Source: Acetobacter cibinongensis
Lineage (GTDB): Bacteria > Pseudomonadota > Alphaproteobacteria > Acetobacterales > Acetobacteraceae
Length of the DNA stretch: 45,483 nt
Assembly: GCF_000963925.1 (NCBI RefSeq)
Contig: NZ_BAMV01000004.1
Coordinates: forward strand, 1 to 45,483
Reading direction: 5' to 3'
Below the pieces are notes generated by a model that saw only the letters and a list, made by a program, of their open reading frames with translations, was not told the origin of the DNA and did no database searches. Every line of letters starts with the position of its first letter. The first letter of the stretch is position 1. Both the position numbers and the translations under genes were made by a program. Below are positions 1 to 7,242 of the stretch, in pieces.

Positions 1-440
1 GGCGTGTTCTGAGCGGGATCGTTTATGTGATCCGTAAAAGTCTTCAGTGGAAGGACGCTCCGAAAGCGTATGGTCCCGCACAAGACTTTGTATAATCGCT
101 TTATCAGGCTGAGCCGGTTCGGTGTTTTTGACAGGATCTTTGTCGCCCTGACAGAACAGGCTGGCCATTCGAAGCGTCTGATGATTGATGCAACACACCT
201 CAAGGCACACCGGGCATCAGCATCCTTGTTCAAAAAGGGGCTTCTCCGCGCCATGTCGGGCAGACAAAAGGCGGCCTGGCCTCAAAACTTCGCGCCGTGT
301 GCGAGAATCAAGACCGCCCCGTCTATCCTCATCTGACTGAGGATCAGATCAGTGCCTCCAGAGATGATGACATGCACCTAGTAGACTTCCCCGGTGAGAC
401 AGAAAAAATCATCTTGGGCAGAGCCTACGACAGCAACTAG
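1..440 (+). pseudogene. IS5-family transposase fragment, frameshifted and truncated
   Basis: This is a decayed piece of an IS5-family (IS1031/IS427-like) DDE transposase; its 5' end lies outside the window. Reading in frame 3 gives RVLSGIVYVIRKSLQWKDAP. The match then moves to frame 1 near base 70 (GPHKTLYNRF, then MIDATHLKAHRASAS with the first catalytic Asp). Near base 240 it returns to frame 3 (GQTKGGLASKL, LTEDQIS, and a decayed RAYDSN in place of the usual DRGYDSD), where it stops at 438-440. The C-terminal third with the catalytic Glu is missing and no terminal inverted repeat was found. At least two frameshifts and the missing end make it inactive. It is a different element from the one at 42.1-42.9 kb. 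Confidence 0.8.
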
Positions 441-830
441 ATCAGGTTATAGCTTGCAGGACGTACTATCACTGCCTGTGTTTCGCCGACAAAGAACCGG
501 AAATCAAAACCACCTTACAATTGGCATCCGTAAAAAAAACATAATTTGGTCGAAATTGTGTTCATAGTCCACAGAGCAGCAAACTTCACCTTCTATCTTA
601 AAGATATGAGCGCTGAGCCTGGGTTTCGCTACAAAAATTCTCTTTCATTCTTTCTTATCCATGAATATTATAAATAAAAAATGCCACAATAAAATATATT
701 GAAAATAAAATACAATTTTTATCGCGTAATAGTAATTCAGTTTTATATTTTCGTACTGTTATATTGCAATGACAAACACTCACCTTTATCAAGGAAGGAT
801 ACTGTTTCTATTTTGGAAGATACTTACCCC
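441..830. other. AT-rich intergenic stretch after the IS remnant
   Basis: No gene is supported here. Bases 600-800 are strongly AT-rich and probably hold the promoter of the TetR gene, but no -35/-10 pair stood out. An in-frame extension of the TetR reading frame back to 699 encodes a hydrophobic, low-complexity stretch unlike any TetR N-terminus and is treated as non-coding. Confidence 0.5.
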
Positions 831-1439
831 ATGACTTTGCGTGATAAACATGAGATTGCCAAGCGCAGTATTCTTGATAGCGCACGCCCTCTTATTGGTG
901 CTCGTGGGTTTTCTGCTGTTGGCATTGCACAAATATTGGTAGCAGCCCGTATACCCAAGGGGTCGTTTTACCACTACTTTGACTCTAAAGAGCGTTTTGG
1001 TGAAGATTTGCTTAGTTTGTATATTGCAGATTATCTCGCCACATTGGAGAACCTTTTCTCTGCACCCCATCAAAATGGCTACGAAAAAATACGTGCCTAT
1101 CTGAAATTCTGGCGTAGTACCCATATAGATGGCAAAGTGGGTGATAAGTGCCTGATCGTAAAACTAGCGGCTGAAATGGCAGATCTGTCAGAAACCATGC
1201 GTGAAATTATGCAGTGTGGCACCGCCAAAGTTATTGACCGCCTTACAGACGTTATACAAAGTGGGCAGAAAGACGGTTCAATTAATAAGGAACTGCAAGC
1301 ATCTACTTTGGCCGCAGCCCTGTATCAAACGTGGTTGGGTGCCACGCTTATGCTCAAGATTACAAAACACACCCAACCGTTTGATATAGCCTGGCAAACC
1401 TCGGCGCACCTACTTAGAGGCACACCAGAATTACTCTAA
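831..1439 (+). CDS. TetR/AcrR-family transcriptional regulator
   Basis: A 202-residue one-component repressor. The N-terminal helix-turn-helix is clear at about residues 8-55: RSILDSARPLIGARGFSAVG followed by the recognition helix region IPKGSFYHYFDSKE. The remainder is the ligand-binding and dimerisation domain of the NemR/AcuR-like type (TetR_C_6 style). The start at 831 is chosen because GGAAGA lies 10 bases upstream and the protein begins at the usual TetR position; an in-frame extension to 699 exists but is not TetR-like. The gene converges with the NADH dehydrogenase and their stop regions overlap by 4 bp. Targets are not shown by the sequence. The inverted repeat in the aldehyde dehydrogenase promoter at 4457-4478 is a candidate operator. 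Family regulators of this type often sense electrophiles or aldehydes. Confidence 0.88.
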   Translation: MTLRDKHEIAKRSILDSARPLIGARGFSAVGIAQILVAARIPKGSFYHYFDSKERFGEDLLSLYIADYLATLENLFSAPHQNGYEKIRAYLKFWRSTHIDGKVGDKCLIVKLAAEMADLSETMREIMQCGTAKVIDRLTDVIQSGQKDGSINKELQASTLAAALYQTWLGATLMLKITKHTQPFDIAWQTSAHLLRGTPELL

Positions 1440-2737
1440 TCCAGCCTTACAGGGGGGCGAATAATGCCTTCTATCCAGTCAGCCAGAATAGAGGCCAGTC
1501 CTCGGTAGTAGCCAAAAAGCTCCATCTGGTGCTTACGGTAGAGCATAATATGTCCCAACCGAGCCGAAAGCCCATTCATAATACCCCCACCTAAAACAGT
1601 GCCCCCAGGCAGAGCAGCCCACCCATTATAGTTACCCAAAGCGACAATAGCGCCTTTATTATGAAAAATGCAGGACGGCACAACTGTACCGCGCTCCAAC
1701 CATGCGGGTAAATGCTGAGCAAGATGGTGCGCCTGCTGTCGTGCCACTTGTGCAGTAGCGGGCAATGGCTCATCGGTAATAAAAGAACAGTCACCCATTG
1801 CAAAAATTCTGTCATCATCAACAGAACTTAAGTTGGGTCGAACCAGTATTTGACCAGATTTGTTTAAAGAAAGTCCACCATAAGCTTTAGTCACTTCAGG
1901 CGCTTTTACACCAGCAGCCCAAACGCGGAGTGTGGCATCAACATGTGTGCCATCTTTTAACGTGAAGCCCGTTGCATCTGCCGATGCCACACGGGACGAT
2001 GTCCGGACATTCACTCCTAACCGTTCAAGTTCCTGCTGCGCTGCTACAGACACAGATTCTGGAAAAGCTGGCAGAATACGGGGGCCGGACTGTAAAAGAG
2101 TGACGCGCAGTTTAGGCGGTTTTTTACCAAAAGCATGCAGGCTTACGGGGTCCACAATCTCCAAGGACTTATGCAGTTCTGCCGCAAGCTGGGTGCCTGT
2201 AGCCCCACCGCCCACAATTGCGATATCAAGTTGTGAACTGTTAGCAAAAGATTTCAGAATTTCCATTCTGAATTTTTCATTAAAACTGTTCGCTTCAATC
2301 AGGTTATCAATAAAAAGGCAATTTTCTTTAACACCCGGTGTTCCAAAATCGTTAGCGCAACTGCCTACGGCCAGCACAATAGCATCATAGATGAGAGTGC
2401 GGCTTTCCAGCACTTTGGTTCCATCAGAGGCATGGAGCGGGCTTAAGACCACTTCACGCTTGTCACGGTCAATGGACACAACTTCACCGGGCCAAAATTC
2501 AAAATGGTGGCTACTGGCCTGAGAGATAAAGCTAATGCGGTCATTTTCGTTAAGCACGGTACCTGCCGCAAAGCAGTGCAGCATAGGTTTCCAGACATGC
2601 GAAAAGCTTTTATCTACCAATGTAATGCGCGCTTTTCCCTGTCGGCCAAGGCTTTTACCCAAACGTGTTGCAAGGGCCAGACCAGCCACCCCACCCCCGA
2701 CGATAAGAATTTCAGATTTGGATACCATCTGGTGCAT
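1436..2737 (-). CDS. ndh: Type II NADH dehydrogenase (NDH-2), FAD-dependent
   Basis: A 433-residue flavoprotein that oxidises NADH and passes electrons to ubiquinone at the inner membrane without pumping protons. An FAD-binding Rossmann motif IVGGGVAGLALA lies near residue 10, and a second NADH-binding IVGGGATGTQLAAEL near residue 172. VWAAGVKAPE precedes the flavin motif IFAMGDCS near 309-316. The KPMLHCFAAGT segment near the N-terminus is typical of bacterial Ndh. The C-terminus is amphipathic rather than a clear membrane helix. GGAAAAGG sits about 5 bases before the first ATG and supports this start over the ATG three codons later. Acetic acid bacteria depend on NDH-2 for high-rate respiration. 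Other pyridine-nucleotide disulfide oxidoreductases are possible but match less well. Confidence 0.85.
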   Translation of the reverse strand: MHQMVSKSEILIVGGGVAGLALATRLGKSLGRQGKARITLVDKSFSHVWKPMLHCFAAGTVLNENDRISFISQASSHHFEFWPGEVVSIDRDKREVVLSPLHASDGTKVLESRTLIYDAIVLAVGSCANDFGTPGVKENCLFIDNLIEANSFNEKFRMEILKSFANSSQLDIAIVGGGATGTQLAAELHKSLEIVDPVSLHAFGKKPPKLRVTLLQSGPRILPAFPESVSVAAQQELERLGVNVRTSSRVASADATGFTLKDGTHVDATLRVWAAGVKAPEVTKAYGGLSLNKSGQILVRPNLSSVDDDRIFAMGDCSFITDEPLPATAQVARQQAHHLAQHLPAWLERGTVVPSCIFHNKGAIVALGNYNGWAALPGGTVLGGGIMNGLSARLGHIMLYRKHQMELFGYYRGLASILADWIEGIIRPPVRLD

Positions 2738-2837
2738 GCGCCTTTTCCAAAAGTAAGACGGGGCTGGGATAACTATGCCCGTGCAAAACCACGCTTTATA
2801 AAGAAGCGTGCAAATACATTATTTTTTAGGAATATTC

Positions 2838-2870
2838 TAAAAAGCAGCAGGCGCTTTTACACGCCTGCTG
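2838..2870 (-). terminator. Rho-independent terminator of the aldehyde dehydrogenase gene
   Basis: Read on the minus strand, a 9-bp perfect stem CAGCAGGCG/CGCCTGCTG with an 8-base loop starts 11 bases after the aldehyde dehydrogenase stop. It is followed by CTTTTT. This is a classic intrinsic terminator and separates that gene from ndh. Confidence 0.85.
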
Positions 2871-2880
2871 TGAAGTCCGC

Positions 2881-4272
2881 TTAGAACGGTGCGTCGATAT
2901 CAACAATATTAATGAGCTTGTGGTTTACAAACTCCTTAATACCGAGACCAATCAACTCACGCCCATAACCTGAGCGGGCAATACCACCGAACGGCAGGTC
3001 AGCTTTTGGCACCAGCGGGTGATTGATAAACACCATGCCTGTGCGAATTTTAGCCGCAACCCGTGCGCCGCGTGCTTCGTCTTTGGTAAAGACCGCACCA
3101 CCCAGCCCATAAGGAGAGTCGTTTGCAATCCGGATAGCATCTGCTTCATCTTTAGCGCGATAAAGCTGTGTTACCGGGCCAAAAAACTCCCAGTGTCGAG
3201 CCTCGTTATCGCCATCAAGGCCAGTCATCAGCAGCGGACGGAAGAAAGCGCCTTCATTCGGCACTTCTGGTCCAATAACTTCAACTTGGGCACCGTGGTT
3301 AATAGCTGCCTTAACTTGGTTTTGCAGATCTTCAACTGCTGCACGTGAGCACAAGGGAGCCAGCGTAGTTGTGGCATCCATCGGGTCACCAGCTTTAAGT
3401 TCTGCGGCGCCTTTTTTGTAAAGCTCTACAAAGCGGTCATAAACGCTGTCTGCCACAATAATGCGCTTGGCAGAAACACAAACCTGCCCGGCATTCCAGT
3501 GCCGACCAATAACAGCCCACTTTGCAGCTTTTTCTACATCGGCATCATCCAGAACAATGAAAGCGTCTGCGCCGCCCAGTTCCATGGTGGCTTTTTTCAG
3601 GGCTTTACCTGCAACGCCAGCAATAATGGTGCCTGCACCTTCAGAGCCGGTCAGAGCAACGCCACAAACGCGTGGGTCGTTCAAAATCATGGCGGTGTGG
3701 GGGCGTGCAGCATAAAGGTTACGGAACAAGCCTTTAGGCAGGCCAGCCTCAATCATCAGGTCATCACACGCGGCTGCACACTGTGGCAGGTTAGAAGCAT
3801 GCTTGAGGAGGACAGCGTTACCAGCAGAAAGCTGAGGGGCGATAATGCGCACAACCTGATAGAAGGGGAAGTTCCAAGGCTCGATAGCAAACACGATCCC
3901 CAGCGGTTCATGGACCAGCGTCGCTTTACCTTCTGCCGGGTCTGCTACAGGCAGGGCTTCGGGCTTAAGGAGTTCCTGAGAATATTTTGCATAATATTCA
4001 AAAATTTCAGCAGAAAGAATGACTTCTTTCTTGGACTCTTCAAACGTCTTACCCATTTCAAGGGTGCCGAGGCGAGCATATTTTTCAACATCACGGCGCA
4101 AAATAGCCCCGGCTGCTGTCATAACGCGAGCACGCTCTTCAAAAGATGTATCGCGCCACTTTTTGAAAGCGGCATAGGCTTCGGAAAGCGCGGTCTGCAC
4201 GTCCTGATCGGTAGCTTCAGGGAAAGTCGCCAGCACTTCCCCGGTATAGGGGTTTGTCGTCGCGTAAGCCAT
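2881..4272 (-). CDS. NAD(P)-dependent aldehyde / succinate-semialdehyde dehydrogenase
   Basis: A 463-residue aldehyde dehydrogenase of the GabD/Sad-like branch, oxidising an aldehyde (probably succinate semialdehyde) to the acid. Seen are NPYTGEVLATFPEA at the N-terminus, the cofactor segment EPWNFPFYQ, the general base in MELGGADAF (Glu231) and the nucleophile in GQVCVSAKR (Cys265). EFFGPVTQLYR and GYGREL lie near the end. The family length is about 455-490. The start at 4272 is used because GAGGT lies 7 bases upstream and the N-terminus aligns with the family; an upstream ATG at 4401 would add 43 hydrophobic residues inside the leader. Its own promoter lies at 4459-4487 and its terminator at 2838-2870. 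Exact substrate is an inference. Confidence 0.88.
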   Translation of the reverse strand: MAYATTNPYTGEVLATFPEATDQDVQTALSEAYAAFKKWRDTSFEERARVMTAAGAILRRDVEKYARLGTLEMGKTFEESKKEVILSAEIFEYYAKYSQELLKPEALPVADPAEGKATLVHEPLGIVFAIEPWNFPFYQVVRIIAPQLSAGNAVLLKHASNLPQCAAACDDLMIEAGLPKGLFRNLYAARPHTAMILNDPRVCGVALTGSEGAGTIIAGVAGKALKKATMELGGADAFIVLDDADVEKAAKWAVIGRHWNAGQVCVSAKRIIVADSVYDRFVELYKKGAAELKAGDPMDATTTLAPLCSRAAVEDLQNQVKAAINHGAQVEVIGPEVPNEGAFFRPLLMTGLDGDNEARHWEFFGPVTQLYRAKDEADAIRIANDSPYGLGGAVFTKDEARGARVAAKIRTGMVFINHPLVPKADLPFGGIARSGYGRELIGLGIKEFVNHKLINIVDIDAPF

Positions 4273-4458
4273 TTTTACCTCGTAGAGAATGGAAAACAGG
4301 CAAAAGAAAAACGACACCGCCTGCGCGGTTTGCAAACACAAGAGCAAAATGCGGTCTTCTGTTTCATTATCGTCCTTCTGACCAAAAAATAGACCGGTCA
4401 ACTCTTTTGAAAAAACAGGAAATTCAGATGCTCATACCCTGCTTTTTCGTCGCCAATC

Positions 4459-4487
4459 TATATACGAATGGATATAGACACGGTCAA
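4459..4487 (-). promoter_or_regulatory. Sigma70-type promoter with embedded inverted repeat, for the aldehyde dehydrogenase
   Basis: On the minus strand TTGACC (4487-4482), a 17-base spacer and TATATA (4464-4459) form a good promoter. An inverted repeat TCTATAT-N8-ATATAGA (4457-4463 and 4472-4478) covers the spacer and the -10 region, the usual place for a repressor operator. Transcription would begin near 4452, giving a leader of about 180 nt. The only regulator nearby is the TetR protein at 831-1439; the link is inferred. Confidence 0.55.
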
Positions 4488-4725
4488 TGAATGAATTGCC
4501 CGTATAAATTTATAACTCTTATCAACGCCACCTTTATCCTTTCACAAAATATTTTATGACTTACAGTCCATAATAAATCGCTTTGCACAGATGCTGCTGA
4601 GTGACGTTTTTGGTCTTTCACACAAACCCGCCACCGCTACAGAAATCTCCTTTCAGGAATGAACGCACCGGACAAAGGATTTTCACTCTGTCCACAGAGA
4701 GAGCGTTTTCAAGCTAAGATAACGT

Positions 4726-4741
4726 AAGGTACGATTACCTT
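4726..4741. promoter_or_regulatory. Perfect 16-bp palindrome upstream of the EamA permease gene
   Basis: AAGGTA-CGAT-TACCTT is a 6-bp perfect inverted repeat with a 4-base spacer ending 31 bases before the permease start. Position and form suit an operator for a dimeric regulator. Which regulator is unknown. Confidence 0.4.
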
Positions 4742-4772
4742 CGGCACCTCCCTGCCCGGCTAAATATTTGCT

Positions 4773-5687
4773 ATGGCATCCCTCATGAAGCACTTATCCA
4801 ACCGCGCCCTGCCCTTATGTATTTCCATTGCCATTTTATCCTGGGCAAGCGCTTACCCTGTGGTGAGAATTGCGCTGCAAGACTTTGCGCCTGTGCCTTT
4901 AGCGGCGTTGCGTTATGCTATTGCCTCACTCTTGGCGGCTGGTTGGCTTCTCTATAAACGCCCTGCGCCATTACGGCTGGCAGATGTTCCACAGTTTCTG
5001 GCCTGTGGGGTCATCGGCATTACCCTCTACAATATTCTTTTCAACTTGGGCGAAGTCACCGTTTCTTCTGGCGCAGCAAGTTTTCTTATTAGTGCGGCGC
5101 CCCTGATGGCAGGGTTAATTGCCATGATATTTCTAAAAGAGCGTATGTCTTTTTTAGGCTGGGCGGGCTCTCTTCTCAGCTTTGCGGGTGTCGCTCTTAT
5201 TGCTCAAGGACAGGCTGGCGGGATCTCATTTGGAGCCGGGGTGAGCTTCATGCTGGGAGCAGCCCTTTGCGCTGCTTTATACACTAATCTGCAAAAACGG
5301 CTGATCCATCGGTATGGCGCTCTTACATCCATTGCTTACATTTTGATTTGCGGTGCTTTTTTCCTCCTGCCCTGGCTTCCCGCTGGCATAAAAAGCTTTG
5401 CAACAGGGTCATGGGCCAGTCGGGCGTCAGTTATTGAGCTGGGCATATTTCCGGCCGCTATTGGTTATGGCGCATGGGCTTTTGTTATTGGCCATATGGG
5501 CGCGACAAGAACCTCTGCCCTGCTTTACCTGCTGCCTCCCATTACAATGGCGCTCGCTTATTGTCTGACTGGAGAAATCCCGACAGCACGAACACTGGTT
5601 GGGGGTGCCGTTGTTATGACCGGAGTTGTCGTGACAAACACTTGGGGGCGCAGGCCTCCCCGCCAGCGCGTTCAACAGAGCACCTGA
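4773..5687 (+). CDS. EamA/DMT-superfamily inner-membrane permease
   Basis: A 304-residue drug/metabolite-transporter family protein with about ten hydrophobic helices in two EamA repeats. The first repeat begins ISIAILSWASAYPVVRIAL and contains the FLISAAPLMAGLIA segment. The second begins near residue 150 (SFMLGAALCAALYTNL) and ends VGGAVVMTGVVVTN. Substrate cannot be predicted; relatives export amino acids, purines or drugs. No good Shine-Dalgarno is visible before 4773 or before the in-frame ATG at 4785, so the start is uncertain by four codons. It is monocistronic, with a palindrome upstream at 4726-4741. Confidence 0.85.
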   Translation: MASLMKHLSNRALPLCISIAILSWASAYPVVRIALQDFAPVPLAALRYAIASLLAAGWLLYKRPAPLRLADVPQFLACGVIGITLYNILFNLGEVTVSSGAASFLISAAPLMAGLIAMIFLKERMSFLGWAGSLLSFAGVALIAQGQAGGISFGAGVSFMLGAALCAALYTNLQKRLIHRYGALTSIAYILICGAFFLLPWLPAGIKSFATGSWASRASVIELGIFPAAIGYGAWAFVIGHMGATRTSALLYLLPPITMALAYCLTGEIPTARTLVGGAVVMTGVVVTNTWGRRPPRQRVQQST

Positions 5688-5879
5688 TGGGACGCAAAAA
5701 GCTTGCCGAAATTTGAGTCAAAACTACTTACTCTTCGGCAGGAAATAGCTTTCCCGGAATTCGATAGTCCTAAAAATACTTGGGCCATGCTGCGACCTCA
5801 TAGGCAAGAAGCCATATCCAGAGACCACGCAGCATCTAGCCGGGCCTCCTATAAATTCCGCCCACCCTCGAAAATCATT
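5688..5879. other. Intergenic spacer with two long-range inverted repeats
   Basis: No gene is supported. ATGCTGCG (5787-5794) and CGCAGCAT (5828-5835) are perfect 8-bp arms 33 bases apart. A 7-bp TGCCGAA/TTCGGCA pair with a long loop lies near 5703-5743, just after the permease stop, but has no T-run. These may be a weak terminator or relics of mobile DNA. Confidence 0.35.
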
Positions 5880-5908
5880 TTGACATCGGATTGTTTCGCT
5901 TATACTAT
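5880..5908 (+). promoter_or_regulatory. Promoter of the nitrate-assimilation operon
   Basis: TTGACA (5880-5885) is a perfect -35. It is followed by TATACT at 5901-5906 (15-base spacer) or TACTAT at 5903-5908 (17-base spacer). Transcription would begin near 5914, about eight bases before the first leader hairpin, giving a leader of about 145 nt ahead of the transporter start. Confidence 0.65.
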
Positions 5909-5921
5909 CCAAATTCTACTT

Positions 5922-6003
5922 CCCACTCCGTCAATGGCGGCGGAATGGGCACGCACCTTTCGGGGTAGAGATAGCACACAGAGCGGATCAACGGCGGTTC
6001 GCT
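5922..6003 (+). promoter_or_regulatory. ANTAR-type antiterminator leader: tandem hexaloop hairpins
   Basis: Two hairpins have the hallmark of ANTAR-protein RNA targets, a six-base loop with A at position 1 and G at position 4. Hairpin 1 pairs 5922-5932 with 5939-5949 (11 bp, one C-A mismatch) around loop AATGGC (5933-5938). Hairpin 2 pairs 5982-5989 with 5996-6003 (8 bp including three G-U pairs) around loop AACGGC (5990-5995). They are 32 bases apart. The NasT protein at 15749-16333 has the matching ANTAR domain. The 3' arm of hairpin 2 is also the 5' arm of the following terminator, so binding of NasT would block termination. The hairpins are directly visible; the mechanism is inferred from NasR/NasT systems. 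Confidence 0.82.
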
Positions 6004-6026
6004 GGCTCTAAAGAGCGATGGTTTTT
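5999..6026 (+). terminator. Leader terminator (attenuator) of the nitrate operon
   Basis: TCGCT (5999-6003) can pair with AGCGA (6014-6018); alternatively GCTC (6005-6008) pairs with GAGC (6013-6016) around TAAA. TTTTT follows at 6022-6026. The stem is modest, but its 5' arm overlaps hairpin 2 of the ANTAR motif, as expected for a regulated attenuator. Confidence 0.6.
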
Positions 6027-6060
6027 GTGGTTTACGCACTGACCATTTGAAAGACGTTCT

Positions 6061-7242
6061 GTGGATAAAGGTTTTCTGAAAGCCGGTCACGCACCAACAC
6101 TGGTTGCGGCGTTTCTCTATTTTGATGTGTCTTTCATGATCTGGGTGCTGCTCGGGCCATTAGGCATTTCCATTGCGCATGACCTCCACCTGAACGCTGG
6201 CCAGAAAGGCCTTCTGGTTGCCACACCTGTTCTGGCTGGCGCGGGCTTGCGTGTTCTGGCTGGCGGGTTGGTGGATGTCTTCGGGCCCCGCCGCGTGGCC
6301 ATTGGCGCGCAAATCAGTGTTATTCTTGGCCTGCTGCTTACATGGTTTCTGGCCCCTCATACGTATCTCAGCATGTTCTGGGTAGCGCTTGTGCTTGGCA
6401 TTGCGGGAGCATCCTTCGCTATTGCTCTACCGCTTGCCTCCATGTGGTACCCTCCCCGTTATCAAGGCACAGCCCTCGGTATTGCCGGTGCGGGTAATTC
6501 TGGCACGGCTCTGGCGTCCTTGTTCGCGCCGGGTCTGGCCGCAATGTTTGGCTGGCTCAATGTTCTTGGCTTAGCAACGTTGCCTCTTCTTGCCGTCCTT
6601 ATCGCCTTCCTGTGTCTGGCCCGTGAACCCGCCACACGCCCTGCAAGCCTGCCCCTTTCATCCTGGGGACCGATTTTGAAATCGGGTGGTTGCTGGGCGC
6701 TCATGTTCTTTTACAGCGTGACGTTTGGTGGGTTTGTGGGCTTGGCGGCTTTCCTGACCATCTATTTTAACGACCAATACCATCTTCCCCCCGCAGTCGC
6801 TGGAGCCTGCACTGCTTTTGTGGTCTTCGCCGGGTCCTTCATCCGGCCTGTGGGAGGGGCGTTGGCAGATCGGGTAGGCGGCACAAAAGCCCTCATGCTG
6901 CTTTACAGTGTAGCGGGGGTTGTTTTTCTGCTTATTTCTACAGGGTTACCCTCTGTCTACCTGGCGTTTTCAGCATTTTTTGTTGGTATGCTGACACTGG
7001 GTTTGGGTAACGGCGCAGTCTTCCAGCTTGTTCCCATCCGGTTCCCGCAGCAGGTGGGTATTTTGACGGGGCTTGTTGGTATGGCTGGCGGTGTAGGCGG
7101 GTTTTACCTTGCATCGTCTCTCGGTGCTGCACGCCAGATGACCGGCTCCTACGGTCCCGGCTTTTTTATCTTTGGGCTTATCTGCCTTATAGCATGCGGA
7201 TGTGTCACTTTATGCCACCGCAAATGGGCAGGAATTTCTTGA
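6061..7242 (+). CDS. MFS nitrate/nitrite transporter (NarK/NasA type)
   Basis: A 393-residue major-facilitator permease with about 12 membrane helices that should import nitrate. The first helix FDVSFMIWVLLGPLG carries the FxxxxxxWxxxGPLG pattern seen in NarK-type transporters. AGAGLRVLAGGLVDVFGPRR contains the conserved nitrate-signature Arg and the MFS loop. IAGAGNSGTALASLFAPGLA matches the G-rich nitrate signature in helix 5, and GSFIRPVGGALADRVGG mirrors it in the second half with another Arg. The start is a GTG; no ATG with correct spacing exists upstream and GAAAG precedes it by about 9 bases. It is the first gene of the nitrate operon, and its TGA overlaps the next ATG by one base. Confidence 0.88.
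   Translation: MDKGFLKAGHAPTLVAAFLYFDVSFMIWVLLGPLGISIAHDLHLNAGQKGLLVATPVLAGAGLRVLAGGLVDVFGPRRVAIGAQISVILGLLLTWFLAPHTYLSMFWVALVLGIAGASFAIALPLASMWYPPRYQGTALGIAGAGNSGTALASLFAPGLAAMFGWLNVLGLATLPLLAVLIAFLCLAREPATRPASLPLSSWGPILKSGGCWALMFFYSVTFGGFVGLAAFLTIYFNDQYHLPPAVAGACTAFVVFAGSFIRPVGGALADRVGGTKALMLLYSVAGVVFLLISTGLPSVYLAFSAFFVGMLTLGLGNGAVFQLVPIRFPQQVGILTGLVGMAGGVGGFYLASSLGAARQMTGSYGPGFFIFGLICLIACGCVTLCHRKWAGIS

Larger units (their letters stand above)
4273..4772. other. 500-bp divergent intergenic region between aldehyde dehydrogenase and EamA genes
   Basis: Besides the promoter at 4459-4487 and the palindrome at 4726-4741, no gene is supported. A GACCGGTC octamer occurs at 4391-4398 in the dehydrogenase leader; it resembles half of some TetR-family sites, but this is weak. 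Confidence 0.45.

Noticed and set aside
230..245. AAAAAGGGG in the IS fragment as a programmed frameshift site
   Set aside because: A second frameshift near base 70 and a lost C-terminus show ordinary decay, so a programmed event is not needed.
699..830. N-terminal extension of the TetR regulator
   Set aside because: The extension is AT-rich, hydrophobic and unlike TetR N-termini; a good SD precedes 831.
3499..4392. 297-codon plus-strand reading frame opposite the aldehyde dehydrogenase
   Set aside because: It is a shadow of the dehydrogenase, with Cys/Phe/Arg-rich low-complexity translation, no SD and no family motif.
5703..6011. 102-codon plus-strand frame between EamA and the nitrate transporter
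   Set aside because: It runs through the promoter, both ANTAR hairpins and the terminator, has no SD, and its translation is not protein-like.
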